From Maribacter antarcticus DSM 21422 (GTDB lineage Bacteria > Bacteroidota > Bacteroidia > Flavobacteriales > Flavobacteriaceae): a DNA stretch of 64,000 nt. The stretch covers positions 561,300 to 625,299 of the forward strand of contig NZ_KK211214.1 of the NCBI RefSeq assembly GCF_000621125.1, given 5' to 3'. A model generated the notes under the pieces. The model searched no databases and was not told where the DNA came from. It saw only the letters and a program-made list of their open reading frames with translations. Positions 1 to 9,844 of the stretch are shown here, one piece after another (position 1 is the first letter of the stretch; each line of letters begins with the position of its first letter). Position numbers and translations under genes: made by a program.

Positions 1-654
1 GATGCAATAAAGAGTTTTATAGATGGTAGTCAAGGCGTAGGAGAAGCCTTTGTTCCAACAGGGCAGTATTCAACAATTGTCATTTTTATTGATGGCCCTG
101 GCACTACGGCGGGTACATTTTATATAGATGATATTACGCAAACGGGTCCAGCTTTTAAGTTGCCAATTTCATTTGACCAAGCTGGTGTTGGGTACGATAT
201 GACAATGTTTAACGGTGCATCATATGAAGTTGTGGCTAACCCAGATGCAACAGGAGCTAATGCTGTGGTTTCCAATGTGGCCGCTGTTACAAATTCCGGA
301 AATCAGTATGAAGGCGGTTTCTTTACTCTAGATGAAGCGGTAGATTTTAGTGGTACGGCAAAAACAATTTCTATGAAATTTTGGTCAACCGTGATAGTTC
401 CGGTTGTAATTAAACTTGAAGGTGGAGTCAATGGTGAGCGTCAAACAGAGGTTATTGCGTCACATAATGGAACAGGTTGGGAAACATTGATTTTTGATTT
501 TGGAAATGATGCCGTAAAAAGTTTCATTGATGGTAGTCAAGGTGTAGGTGAAGCCTTCGTGCCAGATGGCCAGTATGGCACTATAACAATGTTTGTAGAC
601 GGCCCCGGCACAACTGCAGGTACATTTTATATCGATGATATAACCCAACAATAA
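1..654 (+). CDS. Glycan-binding-like tandem-repeat protein, 5' end outside window
   Basis: The frame is open from base 1, so the start lies upstream and only the last 217 residues are seen. The visible part holds the end of one domain and a complete second domain of about 165 residues. Both end in nearly the same block (FIDGSQGVGEAFVP, then DGPGTTAGTFYIDDIT), so the protein is built from tandem beta-rich domains. There is no catalytic motif. The stop is 11 bases before the GH16 laminarinase gene, so the two are probably co-transcribed. Position in a laminarin locus just before a GH16 suggests a surface glycan-binding lipoprotein, but that role is inferred from context. A TTG at 160 is an internal codon, not a start. 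Confidence 0.75.
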   Translation, partial: DAIKSFIDGSQGVGEAFVPTGQYSTIVIFIDGPGTTAGTFYIDDITQTGPAFKLPISFDQAGVGYDMTMFNGASYEVVANPDATGANAVVSNVAAVTNSGNQYEGGFFTLDEAVDFSGTAKTISMKFWSTVIVPVVIKLEGGVNGERQTEVIASHNGTGWETLIFDFGNDAVKSFIDGSQGVGEAFVPDGQYGTITMFVDGPGTTAGTFYIDDITQQ

Positions 655-665
655 AACTTCTTAAG

Positions 666-2270
666 ATGAACAGAGTTATAAAAAGGTTTAATATTTTGAT
701 ATTTCTTTCCATGATGCTTATATCATGCCAAGAAGAGGAACCCACATTGGATACGATTTTAGTGCCAACAAATTTAGTTATTAGTGCAATTGTTGAAGGA
801 GATCAGTCCGGTAATATATCGGTAACTCCAAGTGCTGATAATGCACTTAATTTTCATGTAATTTTTACTCCAGGGGCAGATCCAGTAGTAATTAATGCAG
901 GCCAAACTACTGTATTTCGCTTTACGAGGTCTGGACAGTACAGCGCACCTATAACCCTTGTTGCGTTTGGTAATGGTGGTGTAAGTTCAAGCGTTACAGA
1001 AATGATAGACTTGGATGTTAGATTGTTTTTGGATGATGCAACTAAACAGCTGATTGCTGGTGACGGAACTAAAAGATGGGTTTGGGATAGCACAGTAGCA
1101 GGCCATTTTGGAGTTGGACCTTTGACCAATAATTTTCCAGAATTTTTTAGTGCAGGTCCTAATTCTTTAAACCCTTGTGTGTATGATGATGTCTTAGTAT
1201 TTAGTTATGATGACCAAGATAATTATACATATCAACTAGAACCTGGTGCTGATAACTTGAGTTTTATCAATTGGACTGATGTGAATCTATTTTTTCCAAA
1301 TGCAACACCACAGCAGTTTGTAGATGAATGTAGAGACATTACATCACAAGCAGACTTTACTAGTGCTTTTGTTGTTTTGGATAATGCAGATGGTAGTAGG
1401 GTTTTAGACGTGGGAACAAGCTTTTTAAGTTATTGGGCGGTTATTCCAGGGCAATATGAAATTATTGAGTTAGCAGAAAATAGGTTAGCAGTTAGAGGTA
1501 CTAGTGCTCCTTTTAATGGCGATGGACCACTATATTGGTATAGTGTTTTTGTTCCTGAAGATTTGGTTTCCGAGGAGGAATCTGTATTTGACACCTTGGT
1601 ATGGTCAGATGAATTTGATGTTGATGGAGCACCAAATACCGCAAATTGGGGGTATGACCTCGGTGCTGGTGGTTGGGGTAATAACGAACTTCAAACGTAT
1701 ACTAATGATGCTGAAAATGTAATCGTAGAAGGCGGCTTTCTTAAAATTTCTGCTAAGGATGATGGTGCTAATGGGTATACATCAGCTAGACTTAAATCAG
1801 AAAATTTACAGGAATTTACGTTTGGAAGAGTAGAAATAAGGGCTAAACTACCGGTAGGACAGGGCACATGGCCCGCTTTATGGATGTTAGGAGCAAATTT
1901 TGATACGGTAGGATGGCCCTCTTGTGGAGAAATCGATGTTATGGAACAAACTGGTCAGGACAAAAGTAGAACGTCTGCAGCCATACATTTTCCGGGTAAT
2001 TCTGCCGGAAATGCGCCAACGAACGATACTGAAAATACTGCGGCCACAACAGAGTTTCACAATTATATCCTTGAATGGACATCGGATGAAATAAAAATAT
2101 CAGTTGACGATGAAGCTTTCTTTACTTTTCAAAATACGGACACGATACCTTTTAATAGCGATTTCTTTTTTATTATGAACATTGCGATGGGAGGTACTTT
2201 AGGCGGTGCTATAGATCCAGCGTTTTTAGAATCTACTATGGAAGTTGATTATATCAGAATGTATCAGTAA
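666..2270 (+). CDS. GH16 endo-beta-1,3-glucanase (laminarinase) lipoprotein
   Basis: A 534-residue lipoprotein with a lipobox ending at Cys21 (LISC) and an acidic stretch after it, as in surface-exported Bacteroidota lipoproteins. Residues about 35-120 look like a PKD/Ig-type domain. Residues about 125-300 form a second accessory domain. The GH16 catalytic domain runs from about 308 to 534. It carries WPALWMLG and the signature GEIDVMEQTG, giving nucleophile Glu422 and acid/base Glu427; the extra Met between them is typical of the laminarinase branch. It should cut internal beta-1,3 bonds of laminarin at the cell surface. A strong terminator follows the gene. The accessory N-terminal half is longer than in minimal laminarinases and probably binds glycan. 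Confidence 0.93.
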   Translation: MNRVIKRFNILIFLSMMLISCQEEEPTLDTILVPTNLVISAIVEGDQSGNISVTPSADNALNFHVIFTPGADPVVINAGQTTVFRFTRSGQYSAPITLVAFGNGGVSSSVTEMIDLDVRLFLDDATKQLIAGDGTKRWVWDSTVAGHFGVGPLTNNFPEFFSAGPNSLNPCVYDDVLVFSYDDQDNYTYQLEPGADNLSFINWTDVNLFFPNATPQQFVDECRDITSQADFTSAFVVLDNADGSRVLDVGTSFLSYWAVIPGQYEIIELAENRLAVRGTSAPFNGDGPLYWYSVFVPEDLVSEEESVFDTLVWSDEFDVDGAPNTANWGYDLGAGGWGNNELQTYTNDAENVIVEGGFLKISAKDDGANGYTSARLKSENLQEFTFGRVEIRAKLPVGQGTWPALWMLGANFDTVGWPSCGEIDVMEQTGQDKSRTSAAIHFPGNSAGNAPTNDTENTAATTEFHNYILEWTSDEIKISVDDEAFFTFQNTDTIPFNSDFFFIMNIAMGGTLGGAIDPAFLESTMEVDYIRMYQ

Positions 2271-2302
2271 AATTATTGTTAAGTTTTTAGTTTTAGACTT
2301 TC

Positions 2303-2336
2303 AAGACCAGTATGATTTTTACTGGTCTTTTTTATA
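2303..2336 (+). terminator. Rho-independent terminator after the GH16 gene
   Basis: A perfect 10-bp inverted repeat (AAGACCAGTA at 2303-2312 with TACTGGTCTT at 2320-2329) encloses a 7-base loop and is followed by a T run. It separates the binding-protein/GH16 transcript from the transporter and enzyme genes that follow. Confidence 0.88.
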
Positions 2337-2340
2337 TTTG
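2333..2340 (+). promoter_or_regulatory. Possible Bacteroidota -7 promoter element
   Basis: TATATTTG fits the Bacteroidota -7 consensus TAnnTTTG and lies 50 bases before the start of the MFS transporter gene, just after the preceding terminator. No clear -33 TTTG partner is visible, so this is tentative. Confidence 0.3.
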
Positions 2341-2390
2341 TTAATTAGTTTCTTTTAAATTAACTTCCAAGATAACCAAACCAACTAAAT

Positions 2391-3932
2391 ATGAAATCTT
2401 CTGACACTGCCGTTCAAATGAACAAATCTTACACTGTTTTAATCAGTTTAATTGTTGCACTAGGAGGGTTTTTATTAGGGTTTGATAGTGCAGTTATTTC
2501 TGGAGCTATCAAAGGGATAACGCTCTATTTTGAGATGACAGATGCCATGCTTGGCTTCGCTGTTGGTTGCGTTGTTTTTGGAGCCATGGCAGGTAATCTA
2601 ATTGCAGGCCCGCTTGCAGATAAATTTGGAAGAAAGAAAGTGCTAATAGCAGTTGCTGCACTTTTTACTCTCTCGGCAACATGGTCAGCATTGGCTACGG
2701 GGTATAATGAATTTATTATTGCCCGAATTATTGGTGGTATTGGAATTGGTGGGGCCATATTGATAGCGCCTATTTACATTGCGGAAATCGCACCGGCAAA
2801 ATTACGAGGAAGCTTGGTTTCTTTTAACCAACTAAATATTGTTATTGGTATCTCGGTAGCTTATTTTTCGAACTATTTTTTAGTAAACATGGAAGGCGAT
2901 AGTTGGCGCTGGATGCTCGGTGTTGAGGCGATACCAGCTTTAATTTATTTCCTGACCTTATTTACGGTGCCTAGAAGTCCAAGATGGTTGATACAACGAT
3001 TGAATAAAGTAGCATTGGCTCGTGTAGTATTAATAAAAATAGGGGGTGAGCAATATGCCGAAACCACAATTATAGAAATTCAAAAAGGAGTTGATAAAAA
3101 AGAAGCTAAAGGGAAATTAGCTGATATTTTTCAAAGCAAATATTCCGTTATCATGGTAATTGCTTTAGGTATTGCCTTTTTTCAACAAATTACAGGGATA
3201 AATGCAGTATTCTATTACGCACCAACCATTTTTGAACAAGCCGGAGGTAGTACCGATTCTTCTTTTTTGCAAGCAATTGTTGTGGGTTTAACAAACCTGA
3301 TATTCACACTAGTTGCTATTTGGTTGATAGACCGTTTAGGAAGAAAACCATTATTGATAATAGGGTCTAGTTTTATGACTGTAGCTTTATTAATGGCAGC
3401 TTTCGCCTTTAATAAAGCTAGCTATGATTTTAGTAAGGAAGCGCTTGATAAGGTCAGTAGTGTTGAAATTAGAACTGCTTTAGGGGATTTAAACGGACAA
3501 TCTTTTGAAAGTCAGGGAGCCCTTTTTGAAGTCATTGAAAATAAATTGGATGGAGCGCAATTTCTTGAGTTTAAGCGCAATGAGATTACTAATTTTATAC
3601 AGATAAATGCTACCTTAGTATTGCTTGCTATTTTATTGTACGTAGCATCTTTTGCCATTTCTTTGGGTCCTGTAATGTGGACACTTATATCCGAAATTTT
3701 TCCAACCAAAATTAAGGGAATAGCGATTTCTGTTGTTGGATTTTTTAACTCGCTGGTTAGTTTCTCAGTCACGCAAATATTTCCATGGGAGTTATCTAAT
3801 TTAGGACCAACAATGACATTTGGTATTTATGCCATATTCTCTTTTTTAGCACTATTGTTTGTTTACAAATTTGTAATTGAAACAAAAGGGAAGTCACTTG
3901 AAGAAGTTGAAGAAATGCTTGTTAGAAAATAA
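2391..3932 (+). CDS. MFS sugar:proton symporter (sugar porter family)
   Basis: A 513-residue, 12-TM-type inner-membrane transporter. Family motifs are visible: GPLADKFGRKKVL after TM2, RIIGGIGIGG in TM4, PRSPRWL after TM6, QQITGINAVFYYAPTIFE in TM7 and DRLGRKPLLIIG after TM8. These match the sugar porter family, which contains glucose and xylose symporters. A loop of about 70 residues between TM9 and TM10 is longer than usual. In this locus it probably imports glucose or short beta-glucans; the exact substrate cannot be read from sequence. It opens a run of same-strand genes up to 15200. Start is the first ATG after a promoter-like element. Confidence 0.9.
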   Translation: MKSSDTAVQMNKSYTVLISLIVALGGFLLGFDSAVISGAIKGITLYFEMTDAMLGFAVGCVVFGAMAGNLIAGPLADKFGRKKVLIAVAALFTLSATWSALATGYNEFIIARIIGGIGIGGAILIAPIYIAEIAPAKLRGSLVSFNQLNIVIGISVAYFSNYFLVNMEGDSWRWMLGVEAIPALIYFLTLFTVPRSPRWLIQRLNKVALARVVLIKIGGEQYAETTIIEIQKGVDKKEAKGKLADIFQSKYSVIMVIALGIAFFQQITGINAVFYYAPTIFEQAGGSTDSSFLQAIVVGLTNLIFTLVAIWLIDRLGRKPLLIIGSSFMTVALLMAAFAFNKASYDFSKEALDKVSSVEIRTALGDLNGQSFESQGALFEVIENKLDGAQFLEFKRNEITNFIQINATLVLLAILLYVASFAISLGPVMWTLISEIFPTKIKGIAISVVGFFNSLVSFSVTQIFPWELSNLGPTMTFGIYAIFSFLALLFVYKFVIETKGKSLEEVEEMLVRK

Positions 3933-4011
3933 TCAAAAATTAAGGTATTTGCAACGCTGTTATAACGAAATAAATTCAAAATATTAAATAACCGATTATA
4001 GTATTTTAACG

Positions 4012-7000
4012 ATGGATTATATTAAAATAAACAATGAAGGTTTTTATAAAATAGAAAATAGCGACTCCCTTCGCCCCTTCTTTATGAGTATTGTTAGTGA
4101 TTCTGATCATTGGATGTTCATATCCAGTAACGGCGGATTGACGGCAGGGAGAAAGAACAGTGATTACGCTTTGTTTCCATATTATACAGACGATAAGATT
4201 ACCGAGGCAGCCGATATTACAGGAAATAAAACTATTTTGGTAATAGAATCTGAAGGAAAAAAAAGAGTCTGGGAACCATTTTCTGACAGATATACTGGTG
4301 TTTATCAATGCACTAGAAACCTTTATAAAAGTGAGTATGGCAATAAGGTATTATTCGAGGAAATAAACCACGACTTGGGACTTACGTATCAATGTGAATG
4401 GAATTCCAGTATACAATTCGGTTTTATAAAAAAGAGCACACTTATTAACGGAAATACGGAAACTAGAACCGTTATGCTTTTGGATGGTATTCAGAACATA
4501 GTACCCTATGGAGTGGAACCCAACCTGCAGCAAGCCTCAAGTAATTTGGTAGATGCGTACAAGAAGAGCGAACTTATAAAGGATTCTGGTTTAGGAATTT
4601 TTGCGCTAAGTGCTATAATCGTAGATAAAGCAGAACCTAGTGAAGCGCTAAAGGCGAATGTAGTATGGTCTATTGGTCTATCGGATGCTAAGAAGTTACT
4701 ATCTTCCTTACAGCTGAATGCATTTAGAAAAACAGGAAGTGTTACGGAAGAACGGGATATTAGGGCAGAGAAAGGCGCTTATTTTTCCGTTTCAGAAATT
4801 CAACTTGAGGCTAAGGCTAAAAAAGAGTGGATGTTGATTGCCGATGTTAATCAAGGTCCCGCTGCCGTTGTCGATTTATCTGAACGAATAAAAAACGACA
4901 AAAACCTTAAGGAAGCCATACTGGAAGATATTGAGATTGGCACAAAGAATCTATTGAAACTAACAACTGCTGCCGACGGCAAACAAATCACCGCTGATAA
5001 AAGAAGAAATACAAGGCACTATGCCAATGTACTTTTTAATATTATGCGTGGGGGTATTTTCGACAATAATTATACTATTGAAAAAGAAGATTTTACGAGC
5101 TATTTGCGTAAAGCTAATACGGAAGTGTACACCAAGTATTCAGACGAGCTAGCAACCTTACCACAAAACATTCAACTACCACATCTAAAAAAACTGGCTT
5201 GGGATAGCGAAGACAAAAACTTTGGTCGGTTGTGTTTGGAATATTTACCACTGAAGTTCAGTAGAAGGCACGGAGACCCCAGTAGACCTTGGAATAAATT
5301 CTCGATTAATACAAGAAACGAAGTAGACGGTTCAAAAGTTTTAGATTACCAAGGTAACTGGAGGGATATTTTTCAGAATTGGGAAGCTTTGGCGTACTCC
5401 TATCCGGATTTTATGGAAAATATGATCCATAAGTTTTTGAATGCAACAACCTTTGATGGCTACAATCCTTACAGGGTAACCAAAGACGGGTTTGATTGGG
5501 AAAGCATAGAACCAGACGATCCTTGGTCTTTTATTGGCTATTGGGGTGATCATCAAATTATTTATTTATTGAAATTTCTGGAGTTTATAGAAGCCTATTA
5601 TCCTAAAAAGTTGGAATCCTATTTTAATACCGATTTCTTCGTATATGCTAACGTGCCCTATGTGATAAAGCCCTATGAGGAGTTGTTAAAAAACCCAAAG
5701 GATACGATTGATTTTAACGAGGATTTAGATAATGAAATTCGAGAGAGGCGCTGTATACTTGGTGCTGATGCTGCATTATTAGGAACACCCGAAAAAGATA
5801 TTTATAGGGTTAACTTAATAGAAAAATTATTGGCAACCGTATTGGCAAAGTGTTCTAACCTTATACCTGAGGGCGGTATTTGGATGAATACGCAAAGACC
5901 GGAATGGAATGATGCCAACAATGCCTTAGTAGGTAACGGGGTTTCAATGGTTACGCTCTACTACATGCGCCGGTTTTTTACTTTCTTCAAGAAGATATTA
6001 GAAAATGCCTCGGTAGAAAAAATGCCGATTTCCATTGAGTTGAATTTGTTCTTTAAGGAAACGGTAAGCATACTGCAAGAGCAAATAGAGTCTTTGGCTA
6101 CTGATTTATCCAATAAAGACCGTAAAGTGGTTATGGATGGTTTAGGTATGGCAGCTAGTGCTTATAGAACTGTTATATATGATAAGGGTTTTTCAGCACG
6201 AAAAGAGGATATTACTAAAAACGAGTTGCTTCGATTTTCTGAGTTAGGGCTGCTGTATATAGATCATTCTATTACCGCAAATAAGCGTAAGGATAATTTG
6301 TACCATGCGTATAACTTAATGACGGTAGAGAATAAAGACGAGGTTTCTATTTCCTATTTGAGTGAAATGTTAGAAGGTCAAGTCGCCGTGTTAAGTTCAG
6401 GGTTTTTGACTTCTAAAGCGGCTCTTGAGGTATTGGATGCGTTAAAACAAAGTACATTATTCCGGGAAGATCAGTACAGTTATCTTTTATATCCGAACAA
6501 GGAGCTACCTCGTTTTACAGAAAGAAATAACATACCTGAGAGTGCTATTTCTTCATCGCTGTTGTTACCACAACTACTAAAGGATGGAAACCTGCAAGTT
6601 ATCGAAAAGGATGTGGTGGGGACGTATCATTTTAATGGAAGATTTAACAATGCAAAAAGTTTGGAAACGGCCTTGGATAATTTAGGCGCATCGTATTCTG
6701 ATTTGGTGCAGAAGGAAAAAGGGGAATTGCTTCAAGTTTTTGAAGATGTTTTTAATCATAAATCCTTTACGGGTAGGTCTGGAACCTTTTATGGGTATGA
6801 AGGATTAGGTTCTATTTATTGGCATATGGTCTCTAAATTGGCGCTTGCTGTTCAAGAGTGCTGTTTAAAAGCTATTGAAGAGAAGGAAAGCAATGAAACT
6901 ATTGGCCGTCTTTTGGAGCATTATTATGAGATAAACGCTGGAATAGGGGTACATAAGTCTCCAGAGCTTTATGGGGCGTTTCCAACGGATCCTTATTCCC

Positions 7001-7407
7001 ATACACCAGGAGGTAAAGGAGCGCAACAACCTGGAATGACGGGTCAGGTTAAAGAGGATTTACTCAGCCGTTTTGGGGAACTGGGTATCCATGTTTTCGA
7101 TGGAGAAATTAAATTTTCACCTGTTCTATTACAAAAGCAAGAATTTCTAAAAAATGATGAAACGTTTGAATATATCGCTATTGATGGATTGACGAAGGAA
7201 ATATCTTTAAAGAAAAACACCCTATGTTTTACGTATTGTCAAGTTCCTATTACATATCAACTTGCTGATAAAGAAAAAATTGAAGTGATTTTTAATACTG
7301 GTGATAGTCAGTTTGTAAATGCATTACAGTTAGGGAAGGAATTTAGTGCTATGTTATTTCAACGGTCTGGGCAGATAGATGCTATTACGGTTTTTATTAC
7401 GAAATAA
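4012..7407 (+). CDS. GH149-type beta-1,3-oligoglucan phosphorylase
   Basis: A 1131-residue protein without a signal peptide, so cytoplasmic. The length and the block RPEWNDANNALVGNG match the GH149 phosphorylases, which are related to GH94; Asp634 in EWND is the expected general acid. The enzyme would phosphorolyse beta-1,3-gluco-oligosaccharides to glucose 1-phosphate, saving ATP compared with hydrolysis. C-terminal features include FYGYEGLGSIYWHM and the glycine-rich HTPGGKGAQQPGMTGQ, probably phosphate- and sugar-binding loops. The next gene follows after 2 bases, so they are co-transcribed. The family is known to cluster with GH16, GH17 and GH30 genes in Bacteroidota, which this locus repeats. 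GH94 is the main alternative label. Confidence 0.85.
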   Translation: MDYIKINNEGFYKIENSDSLRPFFMSIVSDSDHWMFISSNGGLTAGRKNSDYALFPYYTDDKITEAADITGNKTILVIESEGKKRVWEPFSDRYTGVYQCTRNLYKSEYGNKVLFEEINHDLGLTYQCEWNSSIQFGFIKKSTLINGNTETRTVMLLDGIQNIVPYGVEPNLQQASSNLVDAYKKSELIKDSGLGIFALSAIIVDKAEPSEALKANVVWSIGLSDAKKLLSSLQLNAFRKTGSVTEERDIRAEKGAYFSVSEIQLEAKAKKEWMLIADVNQGPAAVVDLSERIKNDKNLKEAILEDIEIGTKNLLKLTTAADGKQITADKRRNTRHYANVLFNIMRGGIFDNNYTIEKEDFTSYLRKANTEVYTKYSDELATLPQNIQLPHLKKLAWDSEDKNFGRLCLEYLPLKFSRRHGDPSRPWNKFSINTRNEVDGSKVLDYQGNWRDIFQNWEALAYSYPDFMENMIHKFLNATTFDGYNPYRVTKDGFDWESIEPDDPWSFIGYWGDHQIIYLLKFLEFIEAYYPKKLESYFNTDFFVYANVPYVIKPYEELLKNPKDTIDFNEDLDNEIRERRCILGADAALLGTPEKDIYRVNLIEKLLATVLAKCSNLIPEGGIWMNTQRPEWNDANNALVGNGVSMVTLYYMRRFFTFFKKILENASVEKMPISIELNLFFKETVSILQEQIESLATDLSNKDRKVVMDGLGMAASAYRTVIYDKGFSARKEDITKNELLRFSELGLLYIDHSITANKRKDNLYHAYNLMTVENKDEVSISYLSEMLEGQVAVLSSGFLTSKAALEVLDALKQSTLFREDQYSYLLYPNKELPRFTERNNIPESAISSSLLLPQLLKDGNLQVIEKDVVGTYHFNGRFNNAKSLETALDNLGASYSDLVQKEKGELLQVFEDVFNHKSFTGRSGTFYGYEGLGSIYWHMVSKLALAVQECCLKAIEEKESNETIGRLLEHYYEINAGIGVHKSPELYGAFPTDPYSHTPGGKGAQQPGMTGQVKEDLLSRFGELGIHVFDGEIKFSPVLLQKQEFLKNDETFEYIAIDGLTKEISLKKNTLCFTYCQVPITYQLADKEKIEVIFNTGDSQFVNALQLGKEFSAMLFQRSGQIDAITVFITK

Positions 7408-7409
7408 CG

Positions 7410-8441
7410 ATGTTATCAATTAAATACAATAGTGTGATTAGAATAGTGAAAATGTTTTTTTTAGTAGTGTTGGTAGCTTCCTGTGCAACTAGCTTAACAG
7501 ATACATCCGTAATTGTAAAAGAAAGAAAAATCTTGGTAAACAAAAGGCCGTATCTAATAAAGGGTATTTGTTATCATCCGGTTCCCATAGGCAGTACTAA
7601 AAGAGATTTTTCTGGGTTGACTGAAGATTTGGCTTTGATGAAGGAAGCGGGTATAAATACGATTCGCGTTTATGAACCAATAGATAATAGCGCAGTACTA
7701 GATGAAATAAGCGATGCGGGTTTTAAGGTGATCATAGGCTTTGGATACAATCAGGAAGGTGTCTATGATATTCTATCGGGTACGTATAGTGCGTATGTTG
7801 AAAAATACAAGAATCACAAAGCGATTTTAATGTGGGAACTTGGGAATGAATATAATTACCATCCTGAACGGTTTGAAAATGATATTAAAAATTGGTATAA
7901 AATGATGGATATGGCGGCTATCACTATTCATGAGATTGATAATAATCATCCAGTTACAACAGCTCACGGGGAATTGCCCGATGCATTGGCATTAGCTAGT
8001 GCACCCAACATTGATGTATGGGGTATGAATGTTTATCGATGGGATAAACCAAAAGAAATATTTGAACAATGGAAAGCATTGAGTAACAAACCAATGTACT
8101 TATCAGAAGCTGGTGGAGATAGTTATATGACCATTACAAAAGCTGGTTATGACAAAGGAGTAAATGAAAAAGCGCAGGCCGCCGCGAATGATGCTGTCTT
8201 AGAAAGTGTTTTTAATAATCTAGAAATATGCTCAGGGGTTGCCTTGTTTTCTTTTACCGATGGCTGGTGGAAAGCAGGAAAGCCGTCAACGCAAGATGTA
8301 GGAGGCTGGGCACCGAATAGTACAGGCGTCCCATATGATGGGACGCCAAATGAAGAGTATTGGGGTATTGTAGATATACATCGAAAGAAGAAGCAAACGT
8401 ATACTGTAGTTAAATCTAGATATACCAATATTTCAGAGTAA
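7410..8441 (+). CDS. Clan GH-A glycosidase lipoprotein (GH2 TIM-barrel-like)
   Basis: A 343-residue lipoprotein. The leader has a lipobox ending at Cys25 (VASC). An alternative ATG at 7452 would shorten it by 14 residues and still leave a good signal peptide. The body is a single TIM barrel resembling the catalytic domain of GH2 enzymes but without their beta-sandwich domains. It has KGICYHPVP, NTIRVYEP, WELGNEYN with acid/base Glu147 and MYLSEAGG with nucleophile Glu233. It lies 2 bases after the phosphorylase gene. A beta-glucan-active exo-enzyme or transglycosylase is likely from context, but the exact family and substrate are uncertain. Confidence 0.75.
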   Translation: MLSIKYNSVIRIVKMFFLVVLVASCATSLTDTSVIVKERKILVNKRPYLIKGICYHPVPIGSTKRDFSGLTEDLALMKEAGINTIRVYEPIDNSAVLDEISDAGFKVIIGFGYNQEGVYDILSGTYSAYVEKYKNHKAILMWELGNEYNYHPERFENDIKNWYKMMDMAAITIHEIDNNHPVTTAHGELPDALALASAPNIDVWGMNVYRWDKPKEIFEQWKALSNKPMYLSEAGGDSYMTITKAGYDKGVNEKAQAAANDAVLESVFNNLEICSGVALFSFTDGWWKAGKPSTQDVGGWAPNSTGVPYDGTPNEEYWGIVDIHRKKKQTYTVVKSRYTNISE

Positions 8442-8471
8442 TGGAATATACTTTTGCTACTCATGAGAATT

Positions 8472-8566
8472 ATGAAAAATCGTTTAAAATAAGTTGCTTG
8501 TATGTTACTAGCAGTTATGGTTTTTTAATGTAAAAAAACACCAAATCAACACGTAATACAACCATA
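8472..8566 (+). pseudogene. Decayed lipoprotein leader of the following GH17 gene
   Basis: From ATG 8472 one frame reads MKNRLK-stop-VACMLLAVMVF-stop-CKK. The A run at 8532-8538 then shifts the frame by one base into NTKSTRNTTIVKQES, which joins the GH17 sequence. A base-rich N-terminus, hydrophobic core and Cys-Lys-Lys after the core are exactly a lipoprotein signal, broken by two stop codons and one missing A. The paralogue at 9845 has an intact leader in the same place. This is direct sequence evidence; whether it is biological decay or sequencing error cannot be decided here. Confidence 0.7.
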
Positions 8567-9754
8567 GTGAAGCAAGAATCAAATATAAGCGCTAAAGACA
8601 TTTTAGGAAATTCAGATTATTTAGCTATCTCATATGGAGGCTACAGGGAAAAAAAAAGGGAAGTTCAGCCATCAATTGAAGAGTTAAAGGATGATTTGAA
8701 AATTCTTTCGGCAATGGGTATTAGAGTGATTAGAACATATAATGTACAGTTACCATTACCACACGCCTCTAATATATTAAGGGCTATTACAGCACTTAAA
8801 AATGAAGATTCAAACTTCGAAATGTATGTGATGTTAGGCGCATGGATTGATTGTCTTAATGCATGGACCGATCAACCACCAAATCATGATATAGAGAGCC
8901 CTGATAATGCCGCGGAGATTGATAGAGCAGTGACTTTAGCTAATCAGTATCCAGGTATTGTTAAGGTTATAGCTGTCGGTAATGAAGCTATGGTTAAATG
9001 GGCTACGAGTTATTATGTGCAACCTAATATTATATTAAAATGGGTCAATCATTTGCAGAATTTAAAAAAGACAAAAAAACTACCCAAAGATTTATGGGTT
9101 ACTAGCTCTGACGATTTTGCGTCCTGGGGAGGTGGCGAAGACAGCTACCATTGTGAAGATTTAGAAAGTTTAATAAAAGCGGTAGACTATATTTCAATGC
9201 ATAGCTATCCCTATCATAATACACATTACAATCCTCAATTTTGGGGAATCCCTGAAGTAGAAAATTCACTTTCTGAAATAGAAAAAATTGATAATGCCAT
9301 GAAACGCGCCATTGAATTTTCAAAAAACCAATTTGATTGTACAGTCAATTATATGAAAAGTGTTGGCGTAAATAAGCCTATTCATATTGGGGAAGCAGGT
9401 TGGGCAAGTGTGTCAAATGGTTTTTATGGTCATAATGGCTCGAAAGCAACAGATGAGTATAAGCAAGGCCTGTATTATAAATTGATGCGCAATTGGACGA
9501 ACGGTGCGGGTATCTCCTGTTTTTATTTTGAAGCTTTTAATGAACAATGGAAGGATGCTCACAATCCTAACGGTTCAGAAAATCATTTTGGATTATTCAA
9601 AATAAATGGAGAGGCTAAATTTCCAATTTGGGATTTGGTAGATAAAGGTGTTTTTAAAGGATTGAAAAGAAATGGAAATCTAATAACAAAAACATATGAT
9701 GGTCATAAAGAGGCATTAATGCCACACGTTTTAGTACCGCCAACCAAAAATTAA
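8567..9754 (+). CDS. GH17-like beta-1,3-glucanase or transglucosylase, leader lost
   Basis: The only open start is a GTG at 8567, giving 395 residues without a signal peptide. The TIM barrel has the GH17 signatures VGNEAMVKW (acid/base Glu140) and IGEAGWAS (nucleophile Glu276), followed by FYFEAFNEQWK. It is closely similar along its whole length to the next gene, which encodes an intact lipoprotein, so the two arose by duplication. A decayed lipoprotein leader sits directly upstream. The catalytic region is undamaged, so it may still be made in the cytoplasm from the GTG, or it may be a recent pseudogene. GH17 enzymes act on beta-1,3-glucans. Confidence 0.75.
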   Translation: MKQESNISAKDILGNSDYLAISYGGYREKKREVQPSIEELKDDLKILSAMGIRVIRTYNVQLPLPHASNILRAITALKNEDSNFEMYVMLGAWIDCLNAWTDQPPNHDIESPDNAAEIDRAVTLANQYPGIVKVIAVGNEAMVKWATSYYVQPNIILKWVNHLQNLKKTKKLPKDLWVTSSDDFASWGGGEDSYHCEDLESLIKAVDYISMHSYPYHNTHYNPQFWGIPEVENSLSEIEKIDNAMKRAIEFSKNQFDCTVNYMKSVGVNKPIHIGEAGWASVSNGFYGHNGSKATDEYKQGLYYKLMRNWTNGAGISCFYFEAFNEQWKDAHNPNGSENHFGLFKINGEAKFPIWDLVDKGVFKGLKRNGNLITKTYDGHKEALMPHVLVPPTKN

Positions 9755-9844
9755 AGTTGATTTTACAGATGAGTTTGACAATTTTGGTTTTACGTATGTA
9801 CTTAAATAGAACTTGATATAAACAATAGTACTCTAGGCAAAGTC

